Shown: positions 36,601 through 51,600 of the stretch, in pieces
Layout: each line of letters begins with the position of its first letter
Numbering within the stretch: position 1 is the first letter of the stretch
Source of the DNA: Pelecanus crispus
Lineage: Eukaryota > Chordata > Aves > Pelecaniformes > Pelecanidae
NCBI RefSeq assembly: GCF_030463565.1
Contig: NC_134643.1
Span: 73,529,721-73,593,720, forward strand
Length of the DNA stretch: 64,000 bases
Direction of reading: 5' to 3'
Position numbers and translations under genes: made by a program
Notes under the pieces: model-generated
Database searches by the model: none
What the model was told of the DNA's origin: nothing
Seen by the model: only the letters and a program-made list of their open reading frames with translations

Positions 36601-39600
36601 ACGGAACTCACCCTTCTTAATGCATGAAAACCTTACATGTCTTAGTAGCACTGTAGAGTCATAGGGGGCCTGGAGTAGGCTCCCATTTGGTGCTATGCAG
36701 GGTGCACAGCTGGTTCTGTCTAACTGTGGCTACTCCAAGTATTGTGAATACAAGCCTTCATGCCCTCCTTAACTTAGGGATCAAAAAATTGCTCCCTGGA
36801 GCAAACTTCTTTAGCAGTGTTCACATGTCCTTTTTCCCCCATTAGAGGCAACTACTTTGAGCTGAAAGCACTGGCACAATTATGTTGAGAAGGCACTTAG
36901 ATTTGAAGCACCACCAAAATTATAAGGTGAGCCAAACAGTGAAGAAAAGCCCTTATTCTTGTAAGCAGCACCACCCTAATATTTCTTTGTGAATAGGCCA
37001 GTCAATAATACCATATCTAGTCATAACAGCTGTTTCTAACACAACGTGCCGCAACGTCTTTGCACTTATTCTGCACTGGGATGTGTGTTTGCAACATGTT
37101 ATAATTCCTCGATTCTATATGTAGCTAGGGCTGTAATAGAGATGGACTAGATGGAAGCAGTGGAATGGAGATGCAGTAGAATGGGCTCAACACAGGCTGT
37201 GCAAATCTGCCTGGCACCTAGGAAGGCCAGCAGGTTACTTTCCCATATTGCTGTGTCTTCACAGCTGTGAGTACTTAGACAAGCTAAATAAAATAGTGCT
37301 CAGGGTTGTCTGCATGTACTGTAGTTACATTTCTGATTGTAGCACTCAAACATTTGTGTTTTAGAGAACGTGTTGATTGAGATGCTCAGGCTGCTTTGAT
37401 CCAGCAGAGAAGGAAAAAGAACTGTTTGAACTGGCTTGAGATGAAGTAAAAAGAATGAACTGGAACCTTACCTCTGTAATAATCAGATTTGCTCTCACAG
37501 GCAAATGTGAACAAATAAAACTGGTAGCCCCTACATTGCTTCATGCTCTGATTTTCATAGCTTGAACACCAAACACGATGTAAATCCATGAGTGCATCAG
37601 AAGAACTGCAGTCCATTGGCCTATAATCTCTGACACTGCAGTGCCAGTAACTATAACACGATGGCTAATCTGATCCATGCAGTTAGGCACAGCTTAGTTA
37701 GGCAGCATGGTGATAAAGAGGATTTTAGAAAGGAAACCTAGCATTGCTCCACAGTAGGTGCTGCTGCCAGGAAACTGAAAAATGAATGCTGTAAGTATAT
37801 TCTATATACTTGTTGTCTTCCTCCCATATAGACCAGCTGGGATCTAAGACTGACTCAAGTTGTTTGTACTTTTCTTTTTTCTTTTCTTTTCAAAACTATT
37901 GTACCATATTGCCTTGCTAAAAGATCAAAAAATTTCCTCAGTGTCAAAGAAACACTGAATGTTCATCAGTTGGTTAGCATTGCCATATTTATACACAGCT
38001 ATCAACTATGTACAAGTGTGAAGTATGTCTCTGTGATAACATACAAGTATTATTAGTTATCTAGCAGCAAAAGATTCAGGATAGCATTAGTAGAGGTATT
38101 TTGATCATTGTTACAAGTTGCTGAATTTGTTCCCTATTAATTATGTAAAATTATGGCTACTTTATACAGAAAATTCTCTAGGTTAGAATAAACTGATGGA
38201 AAATATGCTAATTTTCTGAACTACTATTGTAACTTATGAAATTATTCTGAAACCTGCATTTAGGCCAAGCATGCTAATAAACATGCTTACCTGTTTGAAT
38301 CAAGGCAACAAGGCAAGCTCATATGTCCAGAACTACTTTTGAGCAGGGTGATACTATGAAAAAGATGCTATGTCTGGACACTTGGTCAAAGTGAAGCGAC
38401 AAGTTGTATTAGCTATGATTTAACAGGATTACAGGAGGAATTGCCAGACAGCTACTCAACACACAAACTGCCTGGCTAGATAAGGCTAGTGCAGATTGGA
38501 AATAAAAAGCTGTAACGGCAAAACCATCTGTAGGAGGAGGTGAACAGTAGGCATCTATGGGGAAATGCACTCTGGTATTAGCACAGGGAAGGCCACCTAA
38601 CATTTCTCTATTCTGTATGATATTTTCAGTGCAATGACTCTCTTTCTTTCTCTTGCCATGCAATATATATAATGAAAGTTTAACCACGTACCATAAAATC
38701 TGTACTTTGGACTGTAGTTGCAACTCTAATCTCGGCTTGCTCAGTTAGCCCAACTAAGATACATGAAGACACACACAATTTCTCTGTAAACAATAATCCA
38801 TTTGCTCTGAAGCAATCAAAATACTTCTGTGACTTTCAGCTACCAGACTGCAATGGGGAGAAAATTCCTTCTAAGCCTTCTGAAGAGCAACAACCCTAAT
38901 ACAAAGAGTTAGTGAGAAAAATGAGGAAAAAAGAGTCAAGGATAAAGTGATAGAGTAAAACAAATAAACACTGAAAAAGAATATAAATTGAAACTTCCAC
39001 TTTTTCATAAAAGCACATGCAAGCCCTAACTACCACTGAGGACCATCAAGGCGATAATGTGTCTGTTTTACCAGTCAGTAGGCTAGGCAGGGTGTGGAAG
39101 TGGGAATTGAGGTTTCCGTACCCTTTCCTGAAGATTTGACCCTACAGAGAAGGCTGTCAAAGGAAAAGGAAGGCGTACTCCTGTGTGTAACAACCTTAGC
39201 CACAGCCTCATAGGCACCTTTTTGGTTTTGTTCCAGCTGACAAATATGTGATGGCTAGAATTTCATTGTGCTTGAAACAGAAAATTACACAAATGCTTCT
39301 TAACAGCAAAAGTCTGATTCTGATTATCTATTGGGGATAGCACTTGGAGCCTGTGGTTCTAAAATGGTGAGATTTACAGCTGAAGCATCAGTCCTGGAGC
39401 TCAGCATAGAGAGGTGTATGCTCCTGTTCATAATCCTAATTAATTCAGTGAAGCTTTGCTAAGGCATAGCAACCTGCCTGGACAAACTTTGTGGTAGCTT
39501 CTGTAGCATGACAAAGGCATGGTACTGCAGAGTGGTATATGTGTATCTACAGAAGTAAAACAAATTCACAGCTTAGGTAATACTGTGGAAAAGGTAGTTG

Positions 39601-42600
39601 CTGAAACAGTTTGAGCATGTAAACTTGAGAACTGCAAGCAAATGAAGTTTAATGAATTATGTAGCAATGGTATTCCTTTTTATAATATACAGTTTTATAC
39701 TTGTGACTTAGTATGGACTTTTGAAATGTAGAGCTTTTCCAGATGTTTTGCAGATGTTTTGCTTGATTTACTGCAGCTTTAGCGTGTGAAGTGATTGAGA
39801 AAGAAGGCAGTGTAGCATGTACTTAAGTCTATCCTTCTTCAAGGTAATATTTAAGCACTTGCTTAACCTTAAAGAGTAAAATAAATGAAATTTGGAGTTC
39901 AGTAGACACTGGCATAGCAAATAACTTACTGGAGTTCTTTCACTTGGGAAAGGTGTATCTTCCAGGTATAAGTAGAAGACTTTTACATCTATGCTTTGTG
40001 GCAAATGACTACCAAAAAACCATGGACATCCAGGCTCAATTACATGATGTCTACATAAGCACATGTCCTTATTTTATACTAACATAAAATCACTTTCCAT
40101 TAAACTATTCCCCGTTTATAGAATGTGAGAGAAAAAAAGCAAACCTGTTCTCTTTATCTAATTGTTATTAACTTGATGTTGTTTTCTTTTTTCTGATTTC
40201 CAGACAAAACCTTGTTTCGGTTATTATGAAATACAGAGGCCAAGTGGAATATCTGTTGCAAAATGAGGTATTTGTTATCAGTTAGTTATACCAGAAAAGC
40301 ATTAACTTCTATGTGAAAGGTATCTAATTATTAATCTGTCTCAAATACAATTAAGGAAGACTTTTAATTAAGGCTGTTTAACCTGACTTTGAAAGGATAT
40401 AAATTCTCTTAATAATACTTGTCTTGAGATTAGGAAGAAAGTGCTGTAAATTTAAAGTATCAAAGGTGACCATTTCTAAGTGTCAAGGAACCTGTATAAA
40501 AACAGGATCATTTGGGTTGGCAGTATAATACTTGGAATTAGTAGAGGTATAGTACACTATATGTATCTGCAAAATTTATCCCTGATTTTGCAAACCCACA
40601 AGCCAACTGTTCACATATTTAGGATATATATTCAAGTATGCAGTAGTCTGCAGCATTAGGTTTAGGCAGCAAAACTCATAAGAGCTTTATTTTAAAATAC
40701 TGTGGGCTGCCAATTGAATGTTACATGCTTGAAGGAAAAATCTCTTAGGAAATCTCTCCTAACTAATGTTTTGAAGACAAATGTCTAAAGGACAAATACA
40801 TGTTTGAGCGATAGCTTGGAAGAAACCAAATGGCTATTTGATCTGAGTTTCAGGTTGTCATGCTAACTGACTTTCTAGGGTTTGGAACTGGAAAGAAAAC
40901 GAAGAGCGTTAGTACAATCAAAGAATACTGATGTAGTGTGGAGATATTCCAATGCCTCCCTTCCAGAGTTATAACTTACCATGCTGAAGTATGGATTTCT
41001 TTGAAATATATGTTAAAACATAAAATTCCTATTTTGTTTCAGAAATCTGTCACCTGTATTCAAGACCAGATTTTAATCTTTCTGGATATTCTTGATCCAT
41101 GGGTTTTTGTATTTTGAATAGTCAGAAAACATACACATGTAAGTGTGTATACATATACACATATATAAAAATACACATATGCACACAGACATGTACACAA
41201 ATACGTAAATATATATCAATACATATGTAAATATATATGTAGGTAAAAATATTCTACATTTCTGTGTAAACCTTTGACACTTTACTTTTGCAAAATGCAT
41301 ACAAATTTAAAAGCTGTTTAACTGTGCCTAGCTACAAAGTAAAGCTCTGTTTTTGATACTGTGTAGGTATTCACTGAACTTTCCTTTGTAAGCAACTTCT
41401 CAAAGGGGACTATTTAGTGTATAAGATGTGATGCAGTCATAACCATTTGGAAAATTGAGGTCCCCAAACTCAAATGTGCAAATATATTTCCTTAGTGAAG
41501 TAGACCCGTCAGTGTAGTTACTCACGTTCACGTGAAGTTTTAGGGCCTAAAGTGAGAAGATTCCAAATTCAAAGCAAGCTGTAATCTCAACATTAATGAG
41601 GCATTACAATCCGCCCTCTGCAACTGACTGTCTGTAGTTATTCCTCAGACCTATAATGAAGCCCTCTTAAATTTGTTTTTGCTAAAGATTTTTACCTTGA
41701 GTAAGCAATTACTTAGATCATTAACTTTTATAAAGGGAAGACAGGACATCTTTCAAATATTCATGCTATGCAACGAATAGGCTTGTGTTACTCTAGAGTT
41801 AAATTTCTCTGTAGTTTATTTTTTTTAACAAGGTCTTGTCTACACAGGGACACTCAATAAAGTGCATATGAATTGCTTAAAAGCAGGATTGCAAGTTAAT
41901 CACGTAGGTCGGATCACCATGCAGACGTTTTCATTCAGAGGCATCAGAGTGTATGGAGCTTTTTCAAACCTATAATAACAAAAACTAGTGTTACTGCTTT
42001 GCTTTAATAAGTGCCTTGAAAAATTATGGAGCTGTAATGTAGTAAGTTATAGTCATAAATATATAGTAAAGCAAGCAAAAAATGAGAACCCTTTATTTGT
42101 TCTTTGAATCCTTGTTTGTTTATTTTCTCTAACATCTGATTAGATTCCTTTAAGAAGATTTAAAATCAGAATCTTTATGACTGCCCCCTATCCCAAAGTT
42201 ACATGGGAATAATTATGCTGATTTTCAATGCCAGCACTCACATCACTGGGAGGGTTGTTACCCTTCTTCTGATTCACCACAATCCACCCTCAGCACACTC
42301 TGAACTTTAAGACACTGGGAGCTACTCACATACACTAAATTAAGTACACACATACCTGCTCAAGTTTGTACTCAGCTGGAACTTCCATAAGCATGTGGTT
42401 TTATTCAGACAGATCTTGAGATTCTCAGTTTAAAAAAAAAAATATTTTCTTTGCACATTTATCTACCTAATTCCAAATTTACTTGAACAAGGATATCTGT
42501 TAAAAAGCCTTGGAGATACCAATACTTCTGACTTATGTGACAAGTCCACTATCTTTATTATTAGTAATGACCAGTAAATGGAAAATTCATTTAATGCTGG

Positions 42601-45600
42601 ATAATGCCTCTGTAAAATGAAAATGGAAAAAAAATGTTTAGGATATTTGGCACAAGGTGGGGGTGGGATTGGTGCTGTGGGGGTTGAAGTGTAAAGAGTG
42701 TTCCCAGAGAGCATGTGCAGTCAGACAACTAACCATTTTGATTGCCCTGATAATCATTTGACATGCACTTCATTTTTAAATCTATTCAGAATGTACTATT
42801 AATGTAGAGAGAAAGCTTTCTGAATTTTTAATACAGAGTGTAGAATTTCTAGAATGAAGTAGCATTTTTTAATCATATAAATAATTCAAACACCAAAATA
42901 TCCTTCAAAAGTTCTGCTGGTATTTAAACGTGTAGAGAGAAAAAAACATGTACAAGATGTTGACTATAATTCTTGCGGAGTTTCAGAAAAGGTAAAACTT
43001 CTGTAAGAGATGAGTCTCTGTCTTCCCTTCTTTGGGACAAAAATCAATGTCATATGTCTACATATGGAAAAGGAAAACTATTTACATGATAATATCCAAA
43101 AAGAGAAATAGTGTGAAAGAAGTCATCATTCATAGTGTACAGTATCACACAATTTTTTTTATATGCTTACTCTTCTTGATCTGCAATATGGTCCTTAGAA
43201 GAAACTACCATATAAACAAAGTCTGTGGCATCATAGCTTCTACAAAATATTAAGTACTTTGTTAATTTATCTCTAAACAGAGTAGTATATGGTACAGAAA
43301 TGGATACATTCCTCAAGATACCCAACTCTCTTTGTGGAACCCAATATATATGTACATATAAACTGTTGGGTTTTGTTTTTTCTGTCCAGCAGCATAGCTC
43401 TTTCTCTACTCAAGGATTACTCTTGTGTCTGTCTGTTGCTCGTGCACTGCTCAGAAATTGCCCTGCATGAATGTGTCTTTATAGACATAAAATCCCTTGT
43501 TCTAATAATCCATATCCACTTGTGAAGAAGAAAAATGCTAAATTAAAAAGTATTTAAATTAATTGCTAAATTAGACTTATATTTAATTTTTAATGATAAA
43601 CTATATATAGTAATTAAAAAAATTATATGTGTGTGTGTATATATATGTGCATTTCTTCATCTTCACCAACTGCGCAGTAAAACAGCATGTATAATGCTTT
43701 GGTTTTGTCCATGTTATACATGGTAACAAAGCCATGCCATTTTTACAGGTTTCTACTTCTGTTGGCAATGTATGTGTACATAGAGAGTAAATCCTGCAAG
43801 AGTTCAATTTAATAACCTAAGTGGTAGGAAAAAAATATGAAAGAAGGGAAATGCACTCCTTTTTAATTGGCAGAAGGGGGGAATCAGCTTCAGACCAAAG
43901 GAAGGTCTGAAGTTCTCAAGAGATCAGTCAGCCATAGCCTTTTTCTCTACAGAACCTCTAGTACTAAAAGGTGTTGCTGTCTTTAATTACTAAGAAAACC
44001 CCCAACAACTTATATTTAAAAGAATTCTGACCACAAAATATTTGAGGTTATTTTATATAATTCATTCCTGCTTTAGTTCTGCTCAAGGCAGGTAATGTGG
44101 AATTAATAACCTCAATATATTTTTATATTTATTTGTATTAATGACAGGTGGTAACCTTCTCAGTACAGTCTGGATATAGACCTTAAGCTTGAAAACAGAA
44201 AGTTCGTCTTGGTACAATTTTTCTTTTTCAGGCATGAAATGGATGCATTAGAGAAACAGTTTTATCAGTACATAGACATGCTGTAGTGCACTAAAAGGAA
44301 TGCTTATCAGTACAGAAACATGGAGAATATTTATAGGAGAGCTTCAACTTGTTCAGAGAATGTATTTTAACGTTTAATGAAGTGATATAACTATGCAAGA
44401 AACCCATTAATTTTAATTTATTTATTTATTTTCCTGAACATGAGTGTACTTGATATTTGAAGATTGCATTTTCCTTCCTTTGGGATCCAAATTTTTTTTC
44501 TTGAATTCCCCAAAGTATTTCTGAGATTATTCATCTAGATATTTTTTTCATATGGTAGTATTTAAAGATCTAAAATTATTATCAGTAAGATTTAATGGTT
44601 TGAACTATGTATATATATTTTTTGTAGAAGAGCTAGTTGGAGAAGTACTCAGTCCACAGGTGTCAGATTATGCAGCCTCCCACACAGTCACTATTTTTAG
44701 GAGGAACATGGCTGTCTGCCAGCTCTCACAGAGATGGGTAGGAGACAATAGTGGGGATAAAGTATTCACAGTATCATGAAAACCTCAAAAAGTTTGTGAA
44801 TCGTTTGGATTCAGGTTTCCTCAGAAGTTTCTTTATAGTGCTTCTATGCTCATGAAGTTCAGACAAACCAATGTTTTGCCTCAAAATCACTCTTATACCA
44901 AATTTGTCACAGTTTTCAACAAGGCACATTTTGTGGAAGATAACTGGAACTGGACTTCGACAAAAATTATGCTGTCCTTAGGGAACTAGCAATTTCAACG
45001 TAGCCAGACTAATGCATGGTGTGTTTGAATTTTGCATGAGCAGATATGATTTTCTACATAGTCACTGGCATGAAGTTTATGGTAAGGCGTTTCTGATAAA
45101 TGGTAAAATGGTATGTGTCTACTGTTTGCCTTTTTTTTTTTTTCTTTCTTTGCTATCAGCAGCATGGAGTTGATAATGTGATTGAAGTAGCTAAATCAAT
45201 ATGCAGTGTCCTCTGTTTTGTGGAAACCAGAGACATTACTGATGCAGTCAAGAAACTCCGTGCAGTGCCGTTGGTGAAAGCACAGGTAAAAGATGCAAGT
45301 TGATGTCCTATTTTTTTCTTTAAAACAGGAGCTTGAATGGGTGTCACTAATTTTCTGATTGATCAAGGCTATTCTATTGTCTTACCACATATTTTCCCTC
45401 TGACAGACATTAGGTAGAGGCACTATAAAAAAAGAAGATTGTTGACAATGTGTGACAGAGGAGCAACAGAGGACTTGTCCTGTGTTTGACTGTAACTGAT
45501 ATGCTCCTCTGGTTGTTCTTTCTTATTCCCACCAAACATACAAATCTGTATTTTGCCACATCACCTATTTACCAAATCATGCAATTTCAAAGTACTTGAT

Positions 45601-48600
45601 TTTCATATATTTAGCATAGGTTGTTAAAAAACAAAACAAAACAAAAACCTTCTGTAAATGTCACTTAAATTATGAATTTTTCAGATGTGCTGCTATTTAT
45701 GCAGAGAAGGACCAGCATCATACAGTCCTGATTTTAGCTGGAATAGTCTCTCTTAAAACACTGAAGTGGGTTTTTCGGGTGTTACTGCATAATTGTGAAC
45801 TGGGACTTCGGAGGGCAGTATTTGTTCTCAGTTTTGTCATCAGCCACTTTGGCATGACCTTGGAAAAGTCACTATGACCTGATTTACAGAAGTTCTGAGC
45901 ACCCAAAAATTCTTTTGAAGTCAGCATCTTAGAAATACAGGTGCTTTAGAAAATTTGAAAATCAAGACATTGATCACTTGGATTTAGTCTGCTGTAGCTT
46001 TAAGATGTGCTAATTCCTTCCCACCCTAATGAAATTCTGTTTTCACACTTTTTAAAAAATGTTAATAAGTTATTAAGGAATTTTTTTGTTTCCTTATATG
46101 GTCTCTGTCTTGTCATTCTTGTTCACAGGAAATACTGTTTACAAAAATGTGCCAAACTGGGCAAGATGCTTGCATTCTCAGACCGTTACCTGCTTACAAA
46201 ACTTTAATTCTTTCTCTTCTTTTTTTTTTTAATTTTTTTTTTTTTTTTAGCTCATGGCTTGTAATATGTGTAAGAACACCTAGGACAAGGAAGTAAACAA
46301 TGGGATAACTAGTGTTGACTGAGTTAACTAGTGAGTGTTAATTAGAAACACGTCTGGCTACATAAGTGGAATTTATTTAATTATGCCTGATATGCAGTTT
46401 GAGGTCCCAAACATAAGACTGGGGAAAGCTAGTGTAATTCTTTTTATAACATTTCTTGTGTCATAGGAGTGATATATAGCAAATTAATTATATACTGTTA
46501 TCCATATACACTTACTCTTGACAGGTTCAAACCCTCAAATGCTCATCATCTTACAGGGGAGGTGAAAAGACTCACCAAAGAGCAGAAAGTTTGTTAGTTG
46601 AAGAGGTTCCAGTGATGCTCAGAAAACCTGTTTTCTTAAATCTTTGCATTCTTAGTCTCTGTTTATTCCTCTTGTGTGGGAGCAGGGACAGAATACCTTC
46701 CAACTTAGGTAAAGTACAGGACCCAAGCAAATAAACTCTAGCACATCAATGTAGCTCTCTGCAGGTCTGGGTTGTAAGTAAATCCCTGCACCATGTTTCT
46801 GGAACAGAGGTCACTAGAGATCAGAGAGCAGACATTGCTGTATGGTCCTGGGCAGAACCAGCTGTGTCCTTCTGTGTTCCCAGCTTGCCCTTGCTCATTC
46901 TCCAGTATGTGTCCAATTTCCAACTCCACTCTGTAGACAGTCTCCAATATGAACCAGCTTCCATGTACTTCCTCGCACAGAGGGAGTTACACACTTTCCT
47001 TTTTCTGTTTTACCTATTCAAATTATAAGCTCTTCAGAGCAAGGAACGCCTCTCCTTATCTATATGTACAGTCTACAGCATAGTAGAGTGCTGGTCCTAG
47101 TTTTAATCTCCAGAGGCTAAAAATGATAAGTGGTGGTGCTGGTGATTATAATGATGGTGTTTGCTCGTCTGTAATGAGCAAAATGATACTGTTCCTGAAT
47201 AGCCTCTTCTGAATGTTAAAAAGATTCTGTCCTGATTGAATATTTTATCACTAGTCTTAAAATATTTTTCTGTCCTAATACTCACATAAGAAGCTGCTTG
47301 TCTCTGCATTTCTCTTGGAGAATACTGACTACATTGTTACTCACTTTTTAAAGTTTTTAAGTTATTGAGGTTTTGTTCCCTTAACATACCCTTTCAGGCT
47401 TGGTTAGCTGAACTAGTTGACTGTCCCTTGAAGCCTTCCTGTAAAGGCTGTCTATGACCTTGACTGACACCTCTCTCCTCCTTACTCCCTCCTTGGTGAA
47501 GCAGAGCTAACTAACAACTGACTTCAAACAAATGGAGGAAAAAAAAAAAGTTTTTTAAAAAAAAAAAAAAGTCAAACTGTTCCTGCACCAGCAAACGCCA
47601 CTGCTGCTGCTTGCTTTTTACTCCTTTGAGAAATAAGTGGTAGGACAGTCAACTAGACTTCAGCAATCTAGAAAAAGTTCAGTTTTGATTTTATGAAGAG
47701 CTTCATCTTTCTCAGCAGCAACTGAACTATAAATGTCACAAAAGCAGTAAAATATACTTCTGCATGTTCTGTATTTCAAACGCCATTCCATTTTATGAAA
47801 ATAGAGATTACACGTGATATGCAACTACCTCATGTGTAGAATAGTATGTAACAAACAGATTTTATCTATGTTTATCAATATTTATGCAAAGACAACGGAC
47901 CATCTCTCCTGTCTGTATTAACATATGTAGCCAAAATTAGTACTCAGCAGTTGGATGTTTGATGGAGTACCAATTCCTCCAAACGTTTTTTGACTTAAAC
48001 TCATACTGAAGTGTAGGGGCATTTTATGTGAATTCTGGGTACTGACAAAATGATTAAATACTGCAATATTAGCGTATCTTGTCAGTCTGCTTGAATTGTT
48101 TCTATTATGTCCATCAGCATAGTACCCCCAAGACTTTTTGTTAGGTAGAAGAGAAGCTTTTTTCAGACAAGCAGGTAACGTGTACCACAAGTAAAGTGAA
48201 ATTTTTGAGGCTACCTGTTACATCTCACGTGCTGCAGCATTGCATATCAGGTAAGGGAGAAATGCCAGAAAAAAGTTCTAATTGCTTTTTCACCATGGTT
48301 TCCTGATGCTTTAGTGTAACATATAGTGTGGTTTTGTGTGGAATACCTTTTAACGCATCCATTTGGTAAGCTCCATGTGCACATAATGCCTCAGGGAAAC
48401 TACTGCTTACTCCTTCCAATGTATGCAGGAATGTTCCTGCTTGATCAACCTGATCTCCTTTTATGACCTGGTGACCCCCCTGGTGGATGAAGGAAAGGCT
48501 GTGGACATCATTTACCTGGACTTTAGCAAAGCCTTTGACACAGTCTCCCATAGCATTCTCCTTGGGAAGCTGGCAGCTCATGGCTTGGATGGGCGTACTC

Positions 48601-51600
48601 TTCGCTGGGTAAAAAACTGGCTGGGTAGCCGAGTCCAGAGAGTAGTGGTGAATGGAGTTAAATACAGTTGGCGGCTGGTCACGAGCGGTGTTCCCCAGGA
48701 CTTGGTTTTGGGGCCAGCCTTGTTTAATATCTTTATCAATGATCTGGATGAGGGGATTGAGTGCACCCTCAGTAAGTTTGCAGATGACACCCAACTGGGT
48801 GGGAGTGTCGATCTGCTCGAGGGTAGGATGGCTGTGCAGAGGGACCTGGACAGGCTGGACTGATGGGCCCGAGGCGAACTCTATGAGGTTTAACAACTGT
48901 ATGAGGTTTAACAACTGTATGAGGTTTAACAAGGCCAAGTGCCGGGTCCTGCACTTCGGTCACAACAACCCCATGCAATGCTACAGTCTTGGGGAGGAGT
49001 GGCTGGAAAGCTGCCTGGCCGAAAAGGACCTGGGGGTGTTGGTAGACAGCTGGTTGAACATGAGTGTGCCCAGGTGGCCAAGAAGGCCAACAGCATCCTG
49101 GCTTGTATCAGGAATAGTGTGGCCAGCAGGAGCAGGGAGGTGATTGTCCCCCTGTACTTGGCACTGGTGAGGCTGCACCTGGAATACTGTGTCCAGTTTT
49201 GGGCCCCTCAATACCAGAAGGACGTTGAGGTGCTGGAGCGTGTTCAGAGAAGGGCAATGAAGCTGGTGAAGGGTCTGGAGCACAGGCCTTATGAGGAGCG
49301 GCTGAGGGAACTGGGGTTGTTTAGCCTGGAGGAGAGGAGGTTGAGGGGAGACCTTATCGCTCTCTACAACTACCTGAAAGGAGGTTGTAGTGAGGTGGGT
49401 GTTGGTCTCTTCTCCCAAGTAGTTAGCGATAGGACAAGAGGAAATGTGCTCAAGCTGCGCCAGGGGAGGTTTAGATTGGATATTATGAGAAATTTCTTCA
49501 CGGAAAGGGTAGTCAAGCATTGGAACAGGTTGCCCAGAGAGGTGGTGGCGTCCCCATCCCTGGAAGTGTTCAAAAAATGGGTAGATGTAGCACTTTGGGA
49601 CATGGTTTAGTCTAGTCTACCCTTGATTGGTTTAGTGTGGACTTGGTAGTGTTAGGTTAATGGTTGGACTGGATGATCTTAAAGGTCTTGTCCAACCTAA
49701 ATGATTCTATGATTCTATAAATTACATAGGGTGCCGGTATGTTTTTGTGTAGATGTATGTGTATGTGTGTGCTTGCATACTTTAAAAAAAAGAACTCAGT
49801 GTGCTTCTATTTAATTGTAGTTTTATGGAAAAAAAAAAGAGAAAAACAAATTTACTTCCAATTTTCTGTATTTAATTAAACTGTACTTATTACCTCCTTA
49901 CTGCCTCCTCACTGCCGCTACTGTGCATTCCTGTACCATGGTTAAGAGATTATGAAAGTACCTGGCACCAGTGATAGTTTCTTCTTAACTGATTGCGTCT
50001 CTTTATAAATGTGATTCATTCAGTCTCTAACCAACCTAACCCTGGGATTTTAAAATCCATTCAGGGGAAACTCTGGGTCTGCTGCACAATGAATGTTTTT
50101 CATCTCTTCCCCCCCCCCCCGCCTTCCTTTCTTATGGCAGCTCACAAAAAGTCCTAGGAGATCAAATCCTGCCAGAACAGGCACTAATCCACTATATATT
50201 AAATGAGCTACACTATATTGAAATTATAAGCGCTGTTCCAAAAGGTTGTTTACTTTCCAAAATTTGAGAGAATTGAACAAAGGCCTCTGTTCCCATTTGT
50301 CTCCCTGCATTATAAAGATTGTGAAAACGTATTTCTCAGTCTGGAGGTTGCTTTTCTCCCCTCAAGAAAGCATTTGACTTCTCTTCATATTTACCAGAGA
50401 AATGCTGGCAGCTCAAGGCCGGGTACTGGAGAACGTACTTCTTATGTCGCCTCTGCATGCATTGTAATTTTTAAGAACCATCTTGCTGAATGCATATGTA
50501 CTAACGTGAAGCATTCTCAACCTGCTGCAAAGGGATTAATGACTGTAAAGGATAGTAAACCTTTCGGGGACGTGGGTTCAAACAGTGCAAGCCACGGGCG
50601 ATACTGAAACACAGAATTAACTTGCTAGGCTCTCTGGTCAGGATTTGCACCACAATAAGTTATTCCTGTGTCACCTTGGTACATGCGAGTCTGATGTCAG
50701 AGCCAGGTGAAGATGGGGCAGGCTGAGCAGCCGGCAGGGGAAGCCAGTTGCCCGCGCTTGCCTTTGAGCCGAAGCTGGGTCCCAGCTGTGGCCCTGGGGC
50801 TGCGGGTGCCGCCTGTCCTGCTGGGAGATGTGCTGAGCTACCTGCCGTGGCAGCGTTTTTTCCTGTGCAGATGGGGAGGCATAGGCAGTGTAGCAATATT
50901 TAATTTTGCCCGCTATCTGAGAAGGATGGAGCAAGGTCTGATTGATGGCAGTTATTGTACTTAGGGATTTGATAGAGCAGCTTTAAAAAAAAAAAAAAAC
51001 AAAAAAATTAATTAGGCTGGTCTGTTCAGCATAAATAACTGGCCTGGCCTTTCAGTGGTCATAAGCACCCAGCAGTTCCTGCTGACAGCAGTGGCATATG
51101 AGAGGTGGGAATCCAGATTCTGAATTAATGTTAGGCAGCAAGAGCTGTGTTTAGGCACCAAGGGCATAAACACCCCCTAAATCCCTGCAGCTAATATTTG
51201 CTGTTGGCTGACTCTGGTAAGCTGCCTGCTCAAAGGCCTTTGAAAAGCATAGCTATTTTTGCTGATTTGGCACAGGAGTGTAGGTGAAGTGTAGGCCACT
51301 TGAGTGGAGACTTGGTGCTCCTCAGCTTTGAAAGGATGCTGAGGCTCTGCCTGCTCAGCATGGTTGTGGGATTCACATATGAATATATAAGGCATGCAAA
51401 GGGATGGAGAGGGTATTCTTACCTCTGTTATACCAATGCAGCGGCTGAAAATGTGAATGCACCTCACATGTTGACAGGTGCTTCTTTGTATCTTGACATG
51501 CCTAAATACTGTCAGAATTCAGGTCCTGAGTGACTTGTGTGAGATGGTAGAGGAAGCAGGTGGAAGAGCTGGAAAGCAGATCCCAGTACTCTGAATCGCA

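Larger units (their letters stand above)
33117..40203 (+). other. PIK3C2G: PIK3C2G intron 6 (7.1 kb)
   Basis: The intron carries a MIR-like remnant (33740-33850), an old sense CR1 tail (34678-34945), a 12-bp direct repeat (34955-34988) and a long antisense CR1 (34988-36450). From 36450 to 40203 I see no gene or recognisable repeat. Confidence 0.85.

Noticed and set aside
41073..41300. Minus-strand Tyr/Cys/Ile/Val-rich frame resembling a membrane protein
   Set aside because: It is a translated TA/CA simple repeat.
48225..48938. 237-codon minus-strand open frame
   Set aside because: Its right part is antisense to the CR1 in intron 8 and its left part has no recognisable content; the same holds for 48981-49520.
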